Origin: Tetrastigma voinierianum
Taxonomy: Eukaryota; Streptophyta; Magnoliopsida; Vitales; Vitaceae
NCBI GenBank assembly: GCA_016808115.1
Contig: JAEQBH010000651.1
Location: forward strand, 620,001 to 684,000
Direction of reading: 5' to 3'
Length of the DNA stretch: 64,000 bases
Below the pieces are notes generated by a model. The model saw only the letters and a list, made by a program, of their open reading frames with translations, searched no databases and was not told where the DNA came from. Position numbers and translations under genes: made by a program. Shown here one piece after another: positions 43,387 to 55,197 of this stretch (positions are counted from its first letter, which is position 1; each line of letters starts with the position of its first letter).

Positions 43387-46300
43387 TGTGACGCCCCATT
43401 TCCCGGGGGTCCGTTGACAACCCGTCAACCCGCGGAATATTCGTGCATGTCGGGTAACCCTGTGACGTCCCAAAACCGAGGTGTTCGTTGATAGCCCGTC
43501 AACCCGCAGAAAATCTCTGTGTCTCATATCACGAGACACACACATTAGTAAAAATGGTCATATTGGCCCATACATCCATACTCACTAAAAATCCAACCAA
43601 CTATACTACATGGTTGAAGTTGATTACACTCTTAATACAAACATATATTAAAATTAAGAGTTCTAATACATGTTAAACCAAAACATCAAAACCACAAGTC
43701 GGCTTTCTTCTCAAAATGGCCTCTAATGAGTGTCGTCTTACTGATCGCTCCCTGTACCTGAAATAATGATTCCTCGACAGGGTGAGCAATTGCCCAATAG
43801 TGGAATTACCCTCAATGGATTACTCTCCACCTAAGTGTACATGCAATGATTCAATGTAAACACACACTCAAGCAAATACATGATCCTACTTGAATGTCTA
43901 CATGCCTAATCCCATGTCTCAAGTCCTCTTATTTCCCTTACGCACTTCGCCGTGTATGAAAATACCGTTTTCAAAACAAGCTTTGTTCTCGAAAACAAAT
44001 ACAGAGTTTGATAAAATATTAGACTACCATACGGAGTCGAATTGGTTGGAGAACTTTCAGCAGTCATGGTCCTCATCCAGGGACCTTTGTTGGATCTCCC
44101 AGCCAATTCTCGAAAAATCTTCCATCGAAATTCTTTTCACAATCTGTTCCATTTTTCATTTCTTTCATGTCATGCTTCTTTTTAATTTCTAGGGTGCCCG
44201 GTACACGTAAGGTATATACCATTCGATCCACTCATGCTAATATATATTTGCATGCATATATTAACCTAAATTAAATCACCACATCATGTTAACACATCAA
44301 ATTCCATGCATTAACATATTAAATTCCACACAATTCAAGTCATTCATCTTAGCAATATTTCATGCAAATAACACATGGACGTTTGGTCGATTCAATGCAA
44401 GCCAGAAATTTGTTTTGCGGTCCAAAACCCAACGTGGGTTTGTCCATGGGCCCACTCATCAAACATTGGTTCCACTTTGTGAAGCCGAAATCCATGGTCA
44501 TTTCCAGCCTCATACACACCAAAACATAATTTATTGCATAAAATTATCACTGAAAAACCACCAAAGCAGTCCACTGCCCATCGAACGAGTTTCAAAACAT
44601 TCCCATGATTTAGTCCCAAATTTTGGGACCCGTCAACAAACTCACGCCCTCAAATCAGCAAGCATTAACAAACACTTAAACAAAGGGAATTAAATCAAGT
44701 AGGAGAAAACCTCTACCTCCCTAGAGTTTGTGGCTCCCAATTAGGGTACCAGTAGCCCTTGCCATGAAGGTGTTTGTCTTGCTCACTTTGAATCGACAGG
44801 GTCCCAATGTATTCAGGAATTCTAGAGAGAAGGTAGAGCTTCTCTCTCTAAAATCCCTCTCTTTCTCTCTCTTTCTCGTTTGGTCTTTCTCTCTCTTCCT
44901 CTCCCTCCCCGACCCAGGTTTGGTCACAGATCGAGTCGAGAGAAAAGTCCTCTCAGTCTCTTGTGTCCCAGCTTCCCCAAGTAGTGTGGGATCCACACCA
45001 TATCCCTTATCCATCTACTTTGAGATTTTCACCCAATGGCATGATGCCATGTGTCTCATGTGAGCCCCACTTGAGCTCAATGTTTGATTTGCTCAAAATT
45101 GACACGTGGTGCCTCTTAAGCCACTCACAAGGTGCCAAGTGTCCCATACTACTCCCGTTGCCTCGAAAAACATGAAATTCCATTTGTCTCGAAGTCGACG
45201 AAATTAAATGGTAATAGATTTTGCGAGATGATTCCAACGGTGAAGTCCATTTCATCATCTGAGATCTAGAAAAATTCCGGATTTTGATCGAAATTACCAT
45301 TTTTCCCTTTTTTCATAAAATTGTAATTTTCTCGGGTCTTACAAACCCGACACCACTCCATTGAGTCCCTTTTTTCAGGACTCGGGACTTAATGAAAATC
45401 GGGCAGAGTCTCCTTTGTATGGAAAGCTCTACCCGAAATACAACATGTCCCAATATTGTACAACAACCACATTTGGTCCATATACGAGTAAAAATGAGTA
45501 AAAATGGTCAATTGGGCCCCTACATCAATACTCACCAAAAATCTAACCAACTATATTACAATAGTTCAAGAGTTATTACATTACTCTTAACCAAAACATA
45601 TATCAAAATTTTGAGTTCTAATACACGTTTTACAAAAGAAAATATCAAAGCGCAATCAGACTTTCTTACGAAAATGGAAAGCACCAGTGTGTCGTCTTCA
45701 CTGAGCTTACTCCACAATACTGAAAATAATGATCTCGGCGAGGGGTGAGCAATGCCAGTAGTGATAGTCTCCTACATGGGTTACTCCCCACCTAGTGAAC
45801 ATGTAATGACAACAGCTTGTGGCTGGCCAATCGTGATCACTGCTAATGTCTACATGCCCAATCCCATCTCTCGAGTCCTCACTTTCTCCCTCACACATGA
45901 CTAAGCTAAATGTGAGAAAAATACAGTTTTCAAAATAAAAGGTTTTTGTTCTCGAAAACATACTACCGAGTTTCGATAAAATTTATTGGACAACCCTCCA
46001 AGGTGAATTGTTGGGTAAACAGTCATGGGTTCGCCTCCGAGATAAACTGTTGGACAACTTTCCAAGACAATTCTTCGAAAAATCTTCCTTGAAATTCCTT
46101 TCACAACCATTTTCATTTTTCTTTCATTTTCTTTCATGTCATGCACTCACACCTACCATTCTAGGGTGCCCCGGTGCATATAGAATGCATTATATCATTT
46201 CCAAACCATTCATGTCGATATATCAATTATGCATATATTAACAAAATTTAACTCACATACATCATGTTATTCAATTCATGGCAATAACATCAAAATTAGC

Positions 46301-47370
46301 TCACATGGGCTAATAACAATTCAAGCAATTCATTTTGAATCACCCAAACAACACAAAAATCACACACAAATCACGTGAACAATAGAACCCTAGGCTCGGG
46401 CCATTCCTGATCACCTTTAGAGTTTTAGCATTTCAGGTTGAAATATTTTGGGAGGCGAAACACGGCCATCAAAGTCTCACTTGTGTGAGGCTGCTGAGCC
46501 CCCTAAGGAGTACCCTAGTATGTTCCTATCGGAGAAATAGGGGCACGGGACCGACGGTAGCGACGGGTAGAGGTGCCTACTTTCTGTTCCCTATGAGAAA
46601 TAGGGGGCACGAGAGAGGGGGCTAGCTGCCTATAAAGTACTAATGAGCTACTCTAACAAGAACAAGAGTGTTCGGGAACCTTCCCAAGGTTCCCTCTCTT
46701 AGGGAGTTTAACAAATCCCCATCCATTAAAATGGTTCTTAGCCAAAGAATAAACCAAGTAGGAGAAGACCCCTACCTCTTGGAGTTTTTGAAACTCCACA
46801 AAATCGATGTCCACGCGTAGCCCTTGTAGCGTAGATCAACTTTGCATCTTGGTCCGACAAAAATCGACGGTCCGAATGCCGGGAAATCTAGAGAGAAGTT
46901 GCACTTTCTCTCTCTAAAACCCCATTCTCCCCCTCATTGCACGCACCAGCCAGAAAAATGGAGAAGAAGATGGTTTTTTGTCTTATTTTAATTTTTTAAT
47001 CCTTTTCACTTAATTCCCTTTGTGTCCTTTAGTTTGATTTTAAGGCTTTTTTGACCACGTAGAGCAGTAACCCATTTATCTCTATCCTCTCACTAATCGT
47101 ACAACATGTGTCGCGTGGAGTGCGTGTAGTAAGGTAGCTTTGTCGCGTGCTTGTCTCTCACGAAATAGTCTATGACATGACACTCGGTGCCTCGAAAAAC
47201 GTGAAATTCTGATTGTTTCAAAATTCGACGAAATTCGACGTGATATCTAGATTTCGCGAGACGATTCCAACGGTGAAGTCTGTTTCGTCATTTGAGATCT
47301 AGAAAATTTTCGAATTTTGGTCCAGTACCATTTACCCTTTTGAGAAAATAGGAATTTTCCGGGTTTTACA
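43387..47370 (-). repeat. Solo LTR of the TGTAAGACC family, split by another LTR
   Basis: Parts 43387-43460 and 45349-47370 join into one LTR of about 2.1 kb. On the minus strand it starts TGTAAAACCCGGAAAATTCC at 47370 and ends GGGGCGTCACA at 43387. The junction reads CGGGTAACCC/GACACCACTCC, the same order as in the LTR at 48109-49910 on its reverse strand. Flanks are AAGTG (43384-43388) and AAGTA (47371-47375), a possible target duplication if the LTR ends at TGACGCC. No internal retroelement sequence is present on either side. Confidence 0.85.
43461..45343 (-). repeat. Solo LTR inserted into the preceding LTR
   Basis: On the minus strand it runs from TGTAAGACCCGAGAAAATTA at 45343 to GGGACGTCACA at 43461 (1883 bp). 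An exact 5-bp target-site duplication AACCC flanks it (43456-43460 and 45344-45348). It belongs to the same family as its host LTR. The ORFs within (43890-44192, 44286-44693, 44721-45014, 45007-45300 and others) lie on both strands, overlap, and are not conserved in the sister LTRs. Confidence 0.93.
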
Positions 47371-47830
47371 AAGTATCAAATGAAATACCGTATCGCCAAT
47401 CTTCGTCCCTCGTCCTCATTCTATCCAATAATAACATGCGATTCCATATTAGAAATGATTCTACATTAAAAAGATGTATATCATCGATGGTGGTTGAGTT
47501 ATCACCATTTATTAATTAATTTAGAATGTTAAGAACATAAATTTCATTTATGTTTGGAATAAAAAAATATATTTTTTTAAAAAATGCATCTTAACAATAT
47601 AATAATGAAATATCATATTTGTTTGAAAATCTATCTTGCTGAAAGATATAATCATATTAGAAAAGAAATTAGTATATAATTTTTGTTAATTATTTTAAAA
47701 ATAACATTATTTGTTATTAATACTAGTTTAAGCAATAAAGTTATTTAAAATATATTGATAATTTAGTTATTAAATTTAATATATGATTGAATAAAATTTA
47801 AAGGATGAATAAAAAAAAAAGAAATTGTAA
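47371..47830. other. AT-rich interior, no gene
   Basis: Interior of the hAT-like element between the split LTR and the long inverted repeat. No ORF above 60 codons and no known family. Confidence 0.5.
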
Positions 47831-50365
47831 ATATTTAAAATATGATTAATGATATAAATAAAAATATATTTAATATTAAGATTGTAATTTATTTAATTCA
47901 AATTCATTCCATAAATTTTCATACAAGATTTTTTAAATGTTAAATTATCATATAAATTATATTTAAAAAAATACATTTAGAAATTGAAAATAAAATAATT
48001 AAAACAACAAAGTTTAATATATTAATCATATATTATAATAATTATTATTTTTAAAACCCCCTATGCTACAAAAGAGATAGCCAAAATATCAAATTTTATT
48101 GATGAATCTGTAAGACCCGAGAAAATTCTAATTTTCTGAAAAAGGGTAAAATGGTAATTTTGGTCAAAACTCGAAATTTTTCTAGATCTCTCGGATGTGA
48201 AACCGGACTTCCTTAGTTTGGAATCGTCTCGCAGAATCTAAGCTACCCACGTTAGTTTGTCGAATTCCAAGGCAGTCGAATTTCCGCGTTTTCGAGCGCT
48301 AGAGTGTCGAGGTCTTGAGTAAAGCGACTTGTGAGAGACATGTGATGTGACAAGGTCACCCTCACTACGTATCACCGTGTAGCAGCGTATTTGCATGAAT
48401 TAGTGAGAGGATGAGATGAATGACTTAGATTAAGCCATGTGTCAAAATCCAAAACTTAAAGGGACATGGATAGAATTATTGGAAAGTTAAATGAGTATAA
48501 GATAAAAGGGAATAGTTTTCTTCTCCAAGGGAAAAAGCAAATGTGCGTGAAAATTTGGATCTGATTTTAGAGAGAGGGTGACTTCTCTCTGAATTTCCAT
48601 GCGTTCGGACCATCCGGTTCTCATGAACAGAAGCAAAGTCGTCTGTGGCCCGAGGGCTACATGTGGGCCCAGTTGGTGGAGTTAGACAACTCCGAGGTGA
48701 GGGTCTTCTCCCTACTTGTGTTATTCTTTGGCCAGAGCCATGTGAATGGTTAGGGATATTACGAGGAGCCGGTTGTGGTATTTTTGTCTGAAACCTTTGA
48801 GCTAGTGGAGAGAAAATCACATTGTGTGGGTGTGGAACAATCTTGGGCCAGGGGTTTCACTGTTCACGTGATTTTGTTGTGTGATTTTGTGTGGTTTGGG
48901 TGATTCAAAATGAATTACTTGATTTGTTAATTAGCCCATGTGAGCTAATTTTGGTGTTATTGGTTGCAAATTGAATAACATGATTTATGTGAGTTAATTA
49001 TGTTAGTATATACATGTTTTGTATATTAGCATGAGTTATTGGGATTGGCATAATGCATTCCATATGCACTGGGGCACCCTAGAATATTAGGAGTGAGTGC
49101 ATGACACGAAAATGAAAGAAAACAAAAACGAAAAATGTTTGTGAAAGAAATTTCAGCGGAATATTTTCCGGAGAATTGTGTTGGGAGATTGTCCAACAAT
49201 TCACGTCGGAGGGGCCCATGGATTGTTTCGGAGGGTTGTCCAACAGATTCGCCTCGGAGGGTTGTTAAATTTTACCGAAACTCGGTAGTAAGTTTGCGAG
49301 AACAAAAAGCTTTTGTTTTGAAAACTGTGATTTTACTCGCATTTGGCTTAGGCATGTGTGAAATTCGGTGAGAACTTCAGAGACATGGGATTGGGCATGT
49401 AGACATTAGTGGGGTTCGTATAATTGCTTGGATGTGATTGTTTGTCGTGACATGTTGTTCCCTTAAGGTGGGGGTAACCCGGGAGTGGGAAACCCCTGCG
49501 GGCTTTGCTCACCACGAGGATCACTATTTCGGTCTGGGGAGTATCTGGGGAGGCCCGGTGCTCACTAGAGGCCGCGTTTAGAAGAAAGCCGGGTTGTGGC
49601 TTTGGTAAAGACTTTTGTATAACATGTATTAGAAATTGTATATTTTAATATATGTTGAATTAAGAGTGATTTATTAACTCTTGAACTATTGTATATAGTT
49701 GATGTACTTTGTGAGTATTGATGCAGGGGCCCAGTAATTATTTTACTCATGTGGACCCGGGTAATCATTATAAACTTGTTATGACGGGTTTTGTACCTTG
49801 GTAGAGCTCCCCGTACAAGGAGACTGCTGTTCATGGTGGTGTCGGGTTGCAGGCATCACGAGTATGCGGGTTGGCGGGTTGTCAACGGACCCAGGTCTTG
49901 GGGCATCCACGAGACTCATTGAAAATCTCGATTATTAAGCTGTTACTAAAAAATTAAATAAAAATTTCGAACCAATTTGCTAACCAGGCCAAACCCACAT
50001 GGGTCGTAGGCAACGGGTAGGCGAGTGGCTTAGATTTTATTCGGACCTTAAATTTTACAATCCAACCCTCCAAAATTTTGGGTTAAAGTGGGTTGGCCCA
50101 TCATGTTCAATCCATATTGCCAGCTCTAGTTAAATCTTTTATAGCATAGTGGTTTTAATAATAATTATTATTATAATATATTAAATTTTGTTGTTTTAAT
50201 TATTTAACTTTTAATTTTTAAATGTATATTTTTAATATAATTTATATGATAATTTAATATTTAAAAAATCTTGTATATAAAATTAAGGAATGCATTTCAA
50301 TTAAATAAATTAGTTTTAATATTGAATATATTTTCACATTTATCTCATTAATCATGTTTAAATAT
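47831..50365. repeat. Long inverted repeat, about 230-bp arms
   Basis: Left arm 47831-48076, right arm 50136-50365. The reverse complement of the right arm begins ATATTTAAACATGATTAATG against ATATTTAAAATATGATTAAT on the left. Both go through ACAAGATTTTTTAAAT, TTAAATTATCATATAAATTA and TAATTAAAACAACAAA, and end CTATGCTATAAAAG versus CTATGCTACAAAAG. Between the arms lie one solo LTR (48109-49910) and the right end of the hAT-like element. The arms could be the termini of a foldback or MULE-type element, or an inverted duplication. Confidence 0.85.
48109..49910 (+). repeat. Solo LTR of the TGTAAGACC family
   Basis: It starts TGTAAGACCCGAGAAAATTC and ends GGTCTTGGGGCATCCAC (1.8 kb). It aligns to the other family members in opposite orientation, for example GTCAACGGACCCAGG. 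The flanking pentamers GAATC and GAGAC match at only three of five positions. No PPT or primer site is adjacent, so it is a solo LTR. Its ORFs (48476-48820, 49135-49371, 49565-49834) are not shared with the sister copies. Confidence 0.88.
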
Positions 50366-50366
50366 C

Positions 50367-51134
50367 TGCGATGATGCTTTCAAGCGAAGCTAGGTTGGAA
50401 CATGTAGAGTCGTTAGTAGGACTGGATTGATGACGGAGTTGGGTGCGGGCTCTGGATCGTGCGGGATGAAGTAGGATCCAGCTATGATCTTGGTCGGCAG
50501 GAGTTTTGGAGGTGGCACTCCTGCGCAAAACAAGAAATAAAGGGGTTCGAGGGCCGCGGGTGGCACTCCGATGCCTAGTCAGGTTTCTTGCGAGAAAAAG
50601 GCAGGCAGGGCGAATGTGTTGCGTATGTTCGCGTATGAGTATATGTACCTTTCACCGATGGGGTGGCCTTGTATTTATAGTAGATGTTCTACCAGTTGGA
50701 TGGTGATTAGGATTCATTCCCATTGGATGGGATATTTCTTATCTATTATCGATATCGGATTTGGTAAAGGATATAGAAAGAGCAGTTTATTTTGGATAAT
50801 CTTCCTTCCTTATTAGGGGATCGACGATGATATTTGTTGTGTCTTTCTTTCCTTATTGATGAGATTTGATTGGATTTGCAGGATAATATATTATTGGGGA
50901 TCTTTATTTCCCTTATCTTTGAGAGACTTCCTATAATCGGCCTTTGGGCCGGATTGGACCTTCATTCTGGGCTGGCACCAAAAGGCTTGAATGTTGGCGT
51001 AAAAAGGCCTGAATGCTTTAATGGGCATGCCTCTCCTTTGGGGTTTAGCGAGTGGGCCTGCGTGTTTCGTTGGGCTAGGCTCTTTCTTGGGCCTGGTGAG
51101 TGGGCCTGTGAGCCTTATTTTTCAAACCCTATCA
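50367..51134 (-). repeat. 3' LTR of Tat2
   Basis: On the minus strand it starts TGATAGGGTTTGAAAAATAAG at 51134, right after a G-rich PPT. The other end is placed at about 50367 (TGCGATGATGC on the plus strand), where the inverted-repeat arm stops. A G+C-richer content than the left neighbour also marks the border. The partner LTR is not in the window, so the outer end is approximate. ORFs inside (50506-50706, 50571-50816, 50870-51181) are chance. Confidence 0.7.
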
Positions 51135-51149
51135 GTTGCCCCCCAGCCC
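51135..51149 (-). other. Polypurine tract of Tat2
   Basis: On the minus strand GGGCTGGGGGGCAAC, directly before the LTR start TGATAGGG. Confidence 0.75.
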
Positions 51150-51639
51150 TTGTGTACGGTGTACGTGGGCAAGGGCTGTAACGTTCTTGAATCGGGTGCA
51201 ATTTCTACGTGTCTGCTCGGGGCTAGATTAGTTAGGGCTTGGTCACCGTCATTGGCCTTATGATAATGATGACTCTTCGGTCTTCGCGCTCATTTCTCCC
51301 ATTCCTTTCAGTTTCCTTTTGTTTCTTTCGCAGACATCCTCTGTCTTATGTGCCTCTAATCTTGAGACCTTTTCCTTGCCGTTAGCGAGTTCGGACTTCC
51401 CTCTCTCTCAATCTTTTGTCTGAGCCTTTTTGTGTAGAGTCTTTCTCTGGCGTCTTTCTTGGGATAGCCTTTTCTGTTGTATTCCTGGGTCCACTGCGTC
51501 TTTATCTCCTTGGTTTCTTTTCAGGAGCTATCGGCCAGGCTAGGTAGGTTAAGCGAAGTTTGTTTTCATCATGGAGTGCAGGTCGTTTCTTCTTCTCTGT
51601 GCATCGATGGTGACTCTTCGACTATTCTTTGGATTACAG
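51150..51639 (+). promoter_or_regulatory. Leader of the opposite-strand ORF of Tat2
   Basis: Pyrimidine-rich, noncoding. It has a weak TATA-like TTATGATAATG near 51260 and two good 3' splice-site matches: TTTGTTTCTTTCGCAG/A at about 51320-51335 and TTTCTTTTCAG/G at about 51513-51523. This implies that transcripts reading away from the 3' LTR could be spliced before the ORF at 51640. No strong 5' splice site was settled on. Confidence 0.4.
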
Positions 51640-53960
51640 ATGACGGCGGTGTCTCAGAGCCGTTCGGCCGGGGTTGGCACCGAGATGCCCCGAGTGCCCC
51701 TCCTCTTCCCCTTGGACAAGGGTAAGGAAAAGTAAACTAATTAAATTCCACACAGGGGTGGGGAGCTCTGCAGATCAGCCATTGATGTTTTAACTGTGGG
51801 ACCTAGCAAGGTCGGTCCCTCATACGGGGACACCTTTGCCAGACGTTACCAGCCTCCCTTCGGCGTTTGAGTGTGGTCTCCTAACGTTTTGACCCTCTAT
51901 GTGGTCTCCGTGCCTAAGATGGTGTGCTTCTTTGAAGTGGCCTTTGATAATGGTCTCCGCTTTCCTCTGCATCCCTTCATAAAGGGTTTCTCCGACACTT
52001 CAATGTTCTCCTTCTCCTTCCGCGCCCAATGGTTGGGGTATCTTGGTTAGTCTGTTGGTTTCTTTAGGGACGGGGGCTCGGTGTCCCGGCATAGCTTTCT
52101 CCTTTTACCTTTTTAGCCCAGAAGGAGACATCCAGGGGCTTTCTTCTCAGCCCTCTAGAGGCGTTCACGGTGCTCCTCTTGTGATTTCGGAGTCTTCCTG
52201 CCCCGCAGTTTGTGGAAGGGACGCTACTTCTTTTGTTAGTGGCCGTGGTGGGAATATGACCACTCTCGGCAAGGATGACACCCTAGGCGTTCCGGTGAAA
52301 CTGGACCACCCAGGAATCTTCGGTGAGGTGTTAAAGTTCTTTTGGTTACTTAACTTGTGTGTGGTCATTGGTATTTCGATTAATGCTTGTCTACATGCCT
52401 CTCAGTTATGAATTGATCTCGGCCGGTGAAGATAGCGTCATAGCGTTGGCGTTGGTAGTGTCCTCCCCAGTCCTTGCGGCGGAGCGATTAAGTCGGCATT
52501 CCTGACCCCTTCGAGTCGAATTATTTCGCTCTGGCGCCGAGGGCCTTCCTCCCCCGACCCGCAAGGTTTCTCCCATTGAGCCCTCATTTCTTTGAGGCCC
52601 TCACCTCCTTTCCATCATGAAAGTTTTACGCCATTGGGCCCTCCCGGTGCCAAACCCACTGGGGGAACTCACCCAGCTCAGTTGGAGCGTTGTCTCGGAA
52701 GCCTCGGAGCGTGAAACGAAAAACCTCAGTGTTGAAGATCGTAGGCTTTGGCCAAAGTTAGAAAGTGGGGCATCTTCATCTTCTCTTGAATCTACTCATG
52801 TCAAAGTAGCGAAAAGAGTGCGTCGTACTCGGTTAAGGCTCCTACAGTCTTGGGTTCGCGGTCCCATCCCTAGGTTTTCCCATCCTAGGTTTGTCGTGAG
52901 GCGTATGTCCCTTGGGTAATATGATACCGTTAGCGGTCGCACCTATTACCGTCTGGAACCTGCCAACGAAAAGGGTTAGGTCACCTTCTCAAAGGGCGGA
53001 AAAGTTGAGGAAAGATCCGGAATCCGAAATTGGCTGAGACGGGGATTCTTTGCTTCTCACGTCAGCTCGCGCTACCGCAGCCACGCCCATTCTAAGGACT
53101 CGATCTCGCAGGTCGGGTGCGTTGCTCGTTGATGAGGCTTTGTACTCTATCTCTCCGGGTCGCTCCGTAAGTTCTCATACCTCGCCGCGGTCTCGATTCC
53201 ATTTTAAGTTGACCGCTGGAATTTGCATCGCGTTGATTCAGGCCGGTGCGTAGGTGGCTACTCATTTGAAGGGTTTGGCCAAAAAGGCCAAACTTAACGA
53301 AAGTCATGCCAAAGTGGCCTGGGCTTACAAGGTGAAGGTGGCTTCCTACATCCGAAAGGGCCGAAGCACGGTCAAGTGCAACTTATGACCGAGGAGGCGT
53401 TGAAGTCAAATCTCGATTTGAAGATACCACGCCCGCATGCGCCCTACCGGCGAGAAGACGAACCAAACACTGATAATATCAAGGAAGCCAGAGGTTCAGA
53501 CAGTTATGGTCATAAAACGATTTAACGGAGGTCGTGATGGGCTGGCAATACCAATATGAGAGTCAGATTGTTGGGTGGATGTTTTCACATCCCAAGGCGA
53601 GCCGGAGTCTAAGGAAGAACCGGCGCGCGGCCATGACCTAATCTACGTGATAAGATGACGCTCGTTGACTCCGGGCTCGTCGCGAGGCCAAAAGAGGCCG
53701 CCACGGCCAACGCCCGACCGAGGAGTGCCGCTGCGGTCGCCAGTGTGATCGCCCACCATTGAAAATAACTTTGGTGCTCGGGCCGACGGTCATTAAGACT
53801 GGAGGTCAATGTATCACTGTGGTTTCGGATGGCTTCATTTTTAGAAGCATATCATACGCCTATTCGCCCGGATTTCACTAATTCCTTCCCGCGACGAGGA
53901 GGATAAGGGGTCCGGACACTGGAGAGCCTGGCACCCCGTTGAGGCCTAATTCCCTTCTTC
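51640..53960 (+). pseudogene. Opposite-strand ORF of Tat2 with gypsy-type transposon (PF04195-like) region
   Basis: Reads against the element's gag-pol. It starts MTAVSQSRSAGVGTEMPRVP at 51640. Next come DTFARRYQPPFGV and VWSPNVLTLYVVSVPKMVCF (about 51825-51925), then FEVAFDNGLRFPLHPFIKGF (51930-51990), the GLRFPL-PF signature of the plant 'putative gypsy type transposon' family. A block with the sense of VSGRGGNMTTLGKDDTLGVP follows (52230-52300). A later part has AKKAKLNESHAKVAWAYKVK (53275-53335), a helical coiled-coil stretch, and ends at about 53960. Several frameshifts and stops interrupt it. Function unknown. The second half is the same kind of protein as the ORF at 37560-39720. Confidence 0.7.
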
Positions 53961-54179
53961 ACCCCGTCGCTCCTCCTTCGATGCCCGATCTCCCGCGCAC
54001 GCCTTCGCTCATTCGATGTCGACTTTTATACTTTTTTTTTTTCACATATATATTTATGTTGGGCCTGGGACCCAAGACATACGTAGCCTTTTCCTTAATG
54101 AATACTCATTTTGTCACCTTGTTTCTTCGCCTCTACTTATGCTTTTCAGGTCGCTCGCTTGATTTGAATTGACTTTTGT

Positions 54180-55197
54180 CCGCATGGTCCAATCGTTGTC
54201 CGAGTTGAGATAAACAGCCCTAAACCGGGTCCGAGCTCCATGGTCAGATAGCCCGAAAGCAACCGATCTGGGCTACATGGCCCGAGGTGGAGCTGAGCTT
54301 TTCACCGTGTTGTCGGGCTCCTAGGTGCCAATAATCCCGAGCTGGGATCCGACTCATATCGCATGGCATATGCAGAGTGGGGCCAGCTCACATCGGAGCC
54401 GCTGGGCTCCGCCGGCCGGGTTTGCCTTAGTCGCACCGGGATTCCTAGGTCGCATGGCCCGCTTGGATTGAGTTGCTGGCCTCGAAGCCATTTCTGGCCC
54501 CAGACACTCGTTCGACTGAGTCATTGGCCCGCTCTACTGATTTGCCTAAGCCGAACTAATTCCTAGGTCAGGAGTGGCCTCAGGTAGAATGGTCGAGCTC
54601 GCCAATGTGAGATGCTCCAAGCCGCGCTTGATTTGCCTTAGTCGAACTGACCTTAGGCCGCATGGCCGCTTTGGATCGAGTCGGGTTCCCGAGCTACTTG
54701 GTTCGTGGTCGCACTACTCGTTGACTGAAAGCCTGGCTCACGACCGACATTCACTCGAGTCGAACTAATTCCTAGGTTGTATGGCCTCGTAGAATGGTCG
54801 AGCCTGGCCAATGTGAGCCGGGCCGTCTGGCCGACCGACGGCTCGAGTCAACTAATTCCTAGGGTCGTATGGTCTGTGGCAGGCCGGTTGAGCCACAACG
54901 TGAGCCGCCGTTCGCTTACCGACTACTGAATGAACCGGGATTCCTAGGCCGTGATGGCCTGTGCGTAGTAGACGAACTCACAAGTGAGTCATTGGCCCGG
55001 CGCCGAGGCCGAGCTACTGATATACTGGAAATGACTGGGACTCTGCGGGCCGCGCGACCAGGCGTGAGCAGACGAATCGTCAGAGCTAGCCATTGCCCGG
55101 CGCCGAGGCCAAGTGGCTATATACCGAGCCGATCCGACTTTTAGGCTACGGGCCTATGCAGCAGTAGACGAACTCTTCAAAATGAGCCGGGCCGGGC
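54180..55197. repeat. Tandem array, about 100-bp units (left block)
   Basis: Recurring phrases: CGAACTAATTCCTAGGT, TAGTCGAACT and GCGCCGAGGCCGAG; adjacent units at 55003 and 55102 are 99 bp apart. The array is GC-rich and becomes more regular to the right. The block belongs together with 57294-57990; a solo LTR separates them. The ORFs in it follow the repeat and are not genes. Confidence 0.8.

Larger units (their letters stand above)
42731..50128. mobile_element. DNA-transposon-like element with 210-bp terminal inverted repeats
   Basis: The left arm 42731-42940 starts TAGAGTTGGTAATATGAGTT. The reverse complement of 49911-50128 starts TAGAGCTGGCAATATGGATT. The two run in parallel through TGGAGGGT, GGTCCGAATAAAA, GACCCATGTGG and GTAAC-AGCTTA-TAAT. 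Without the nested LTRs the body would be only about 1.6 kb, AT-rich and noncoding. The TAGAGCTGGCAA start is like non-autonomous hAT elements of plants. I find no convincing 8-bp target duplication. The flanks AATCTTTTTACTACAAGG and AAATCTTTTATAGCATAGTGG are loosely alike. Confidence 0.55.

Noticed and set aside
43890..46241. Many ORFs of 65-135 aa on both strands
   Set aside because: All are within two nested solo LTRs and are not shared with sister LTRs at 8932 or 48109.
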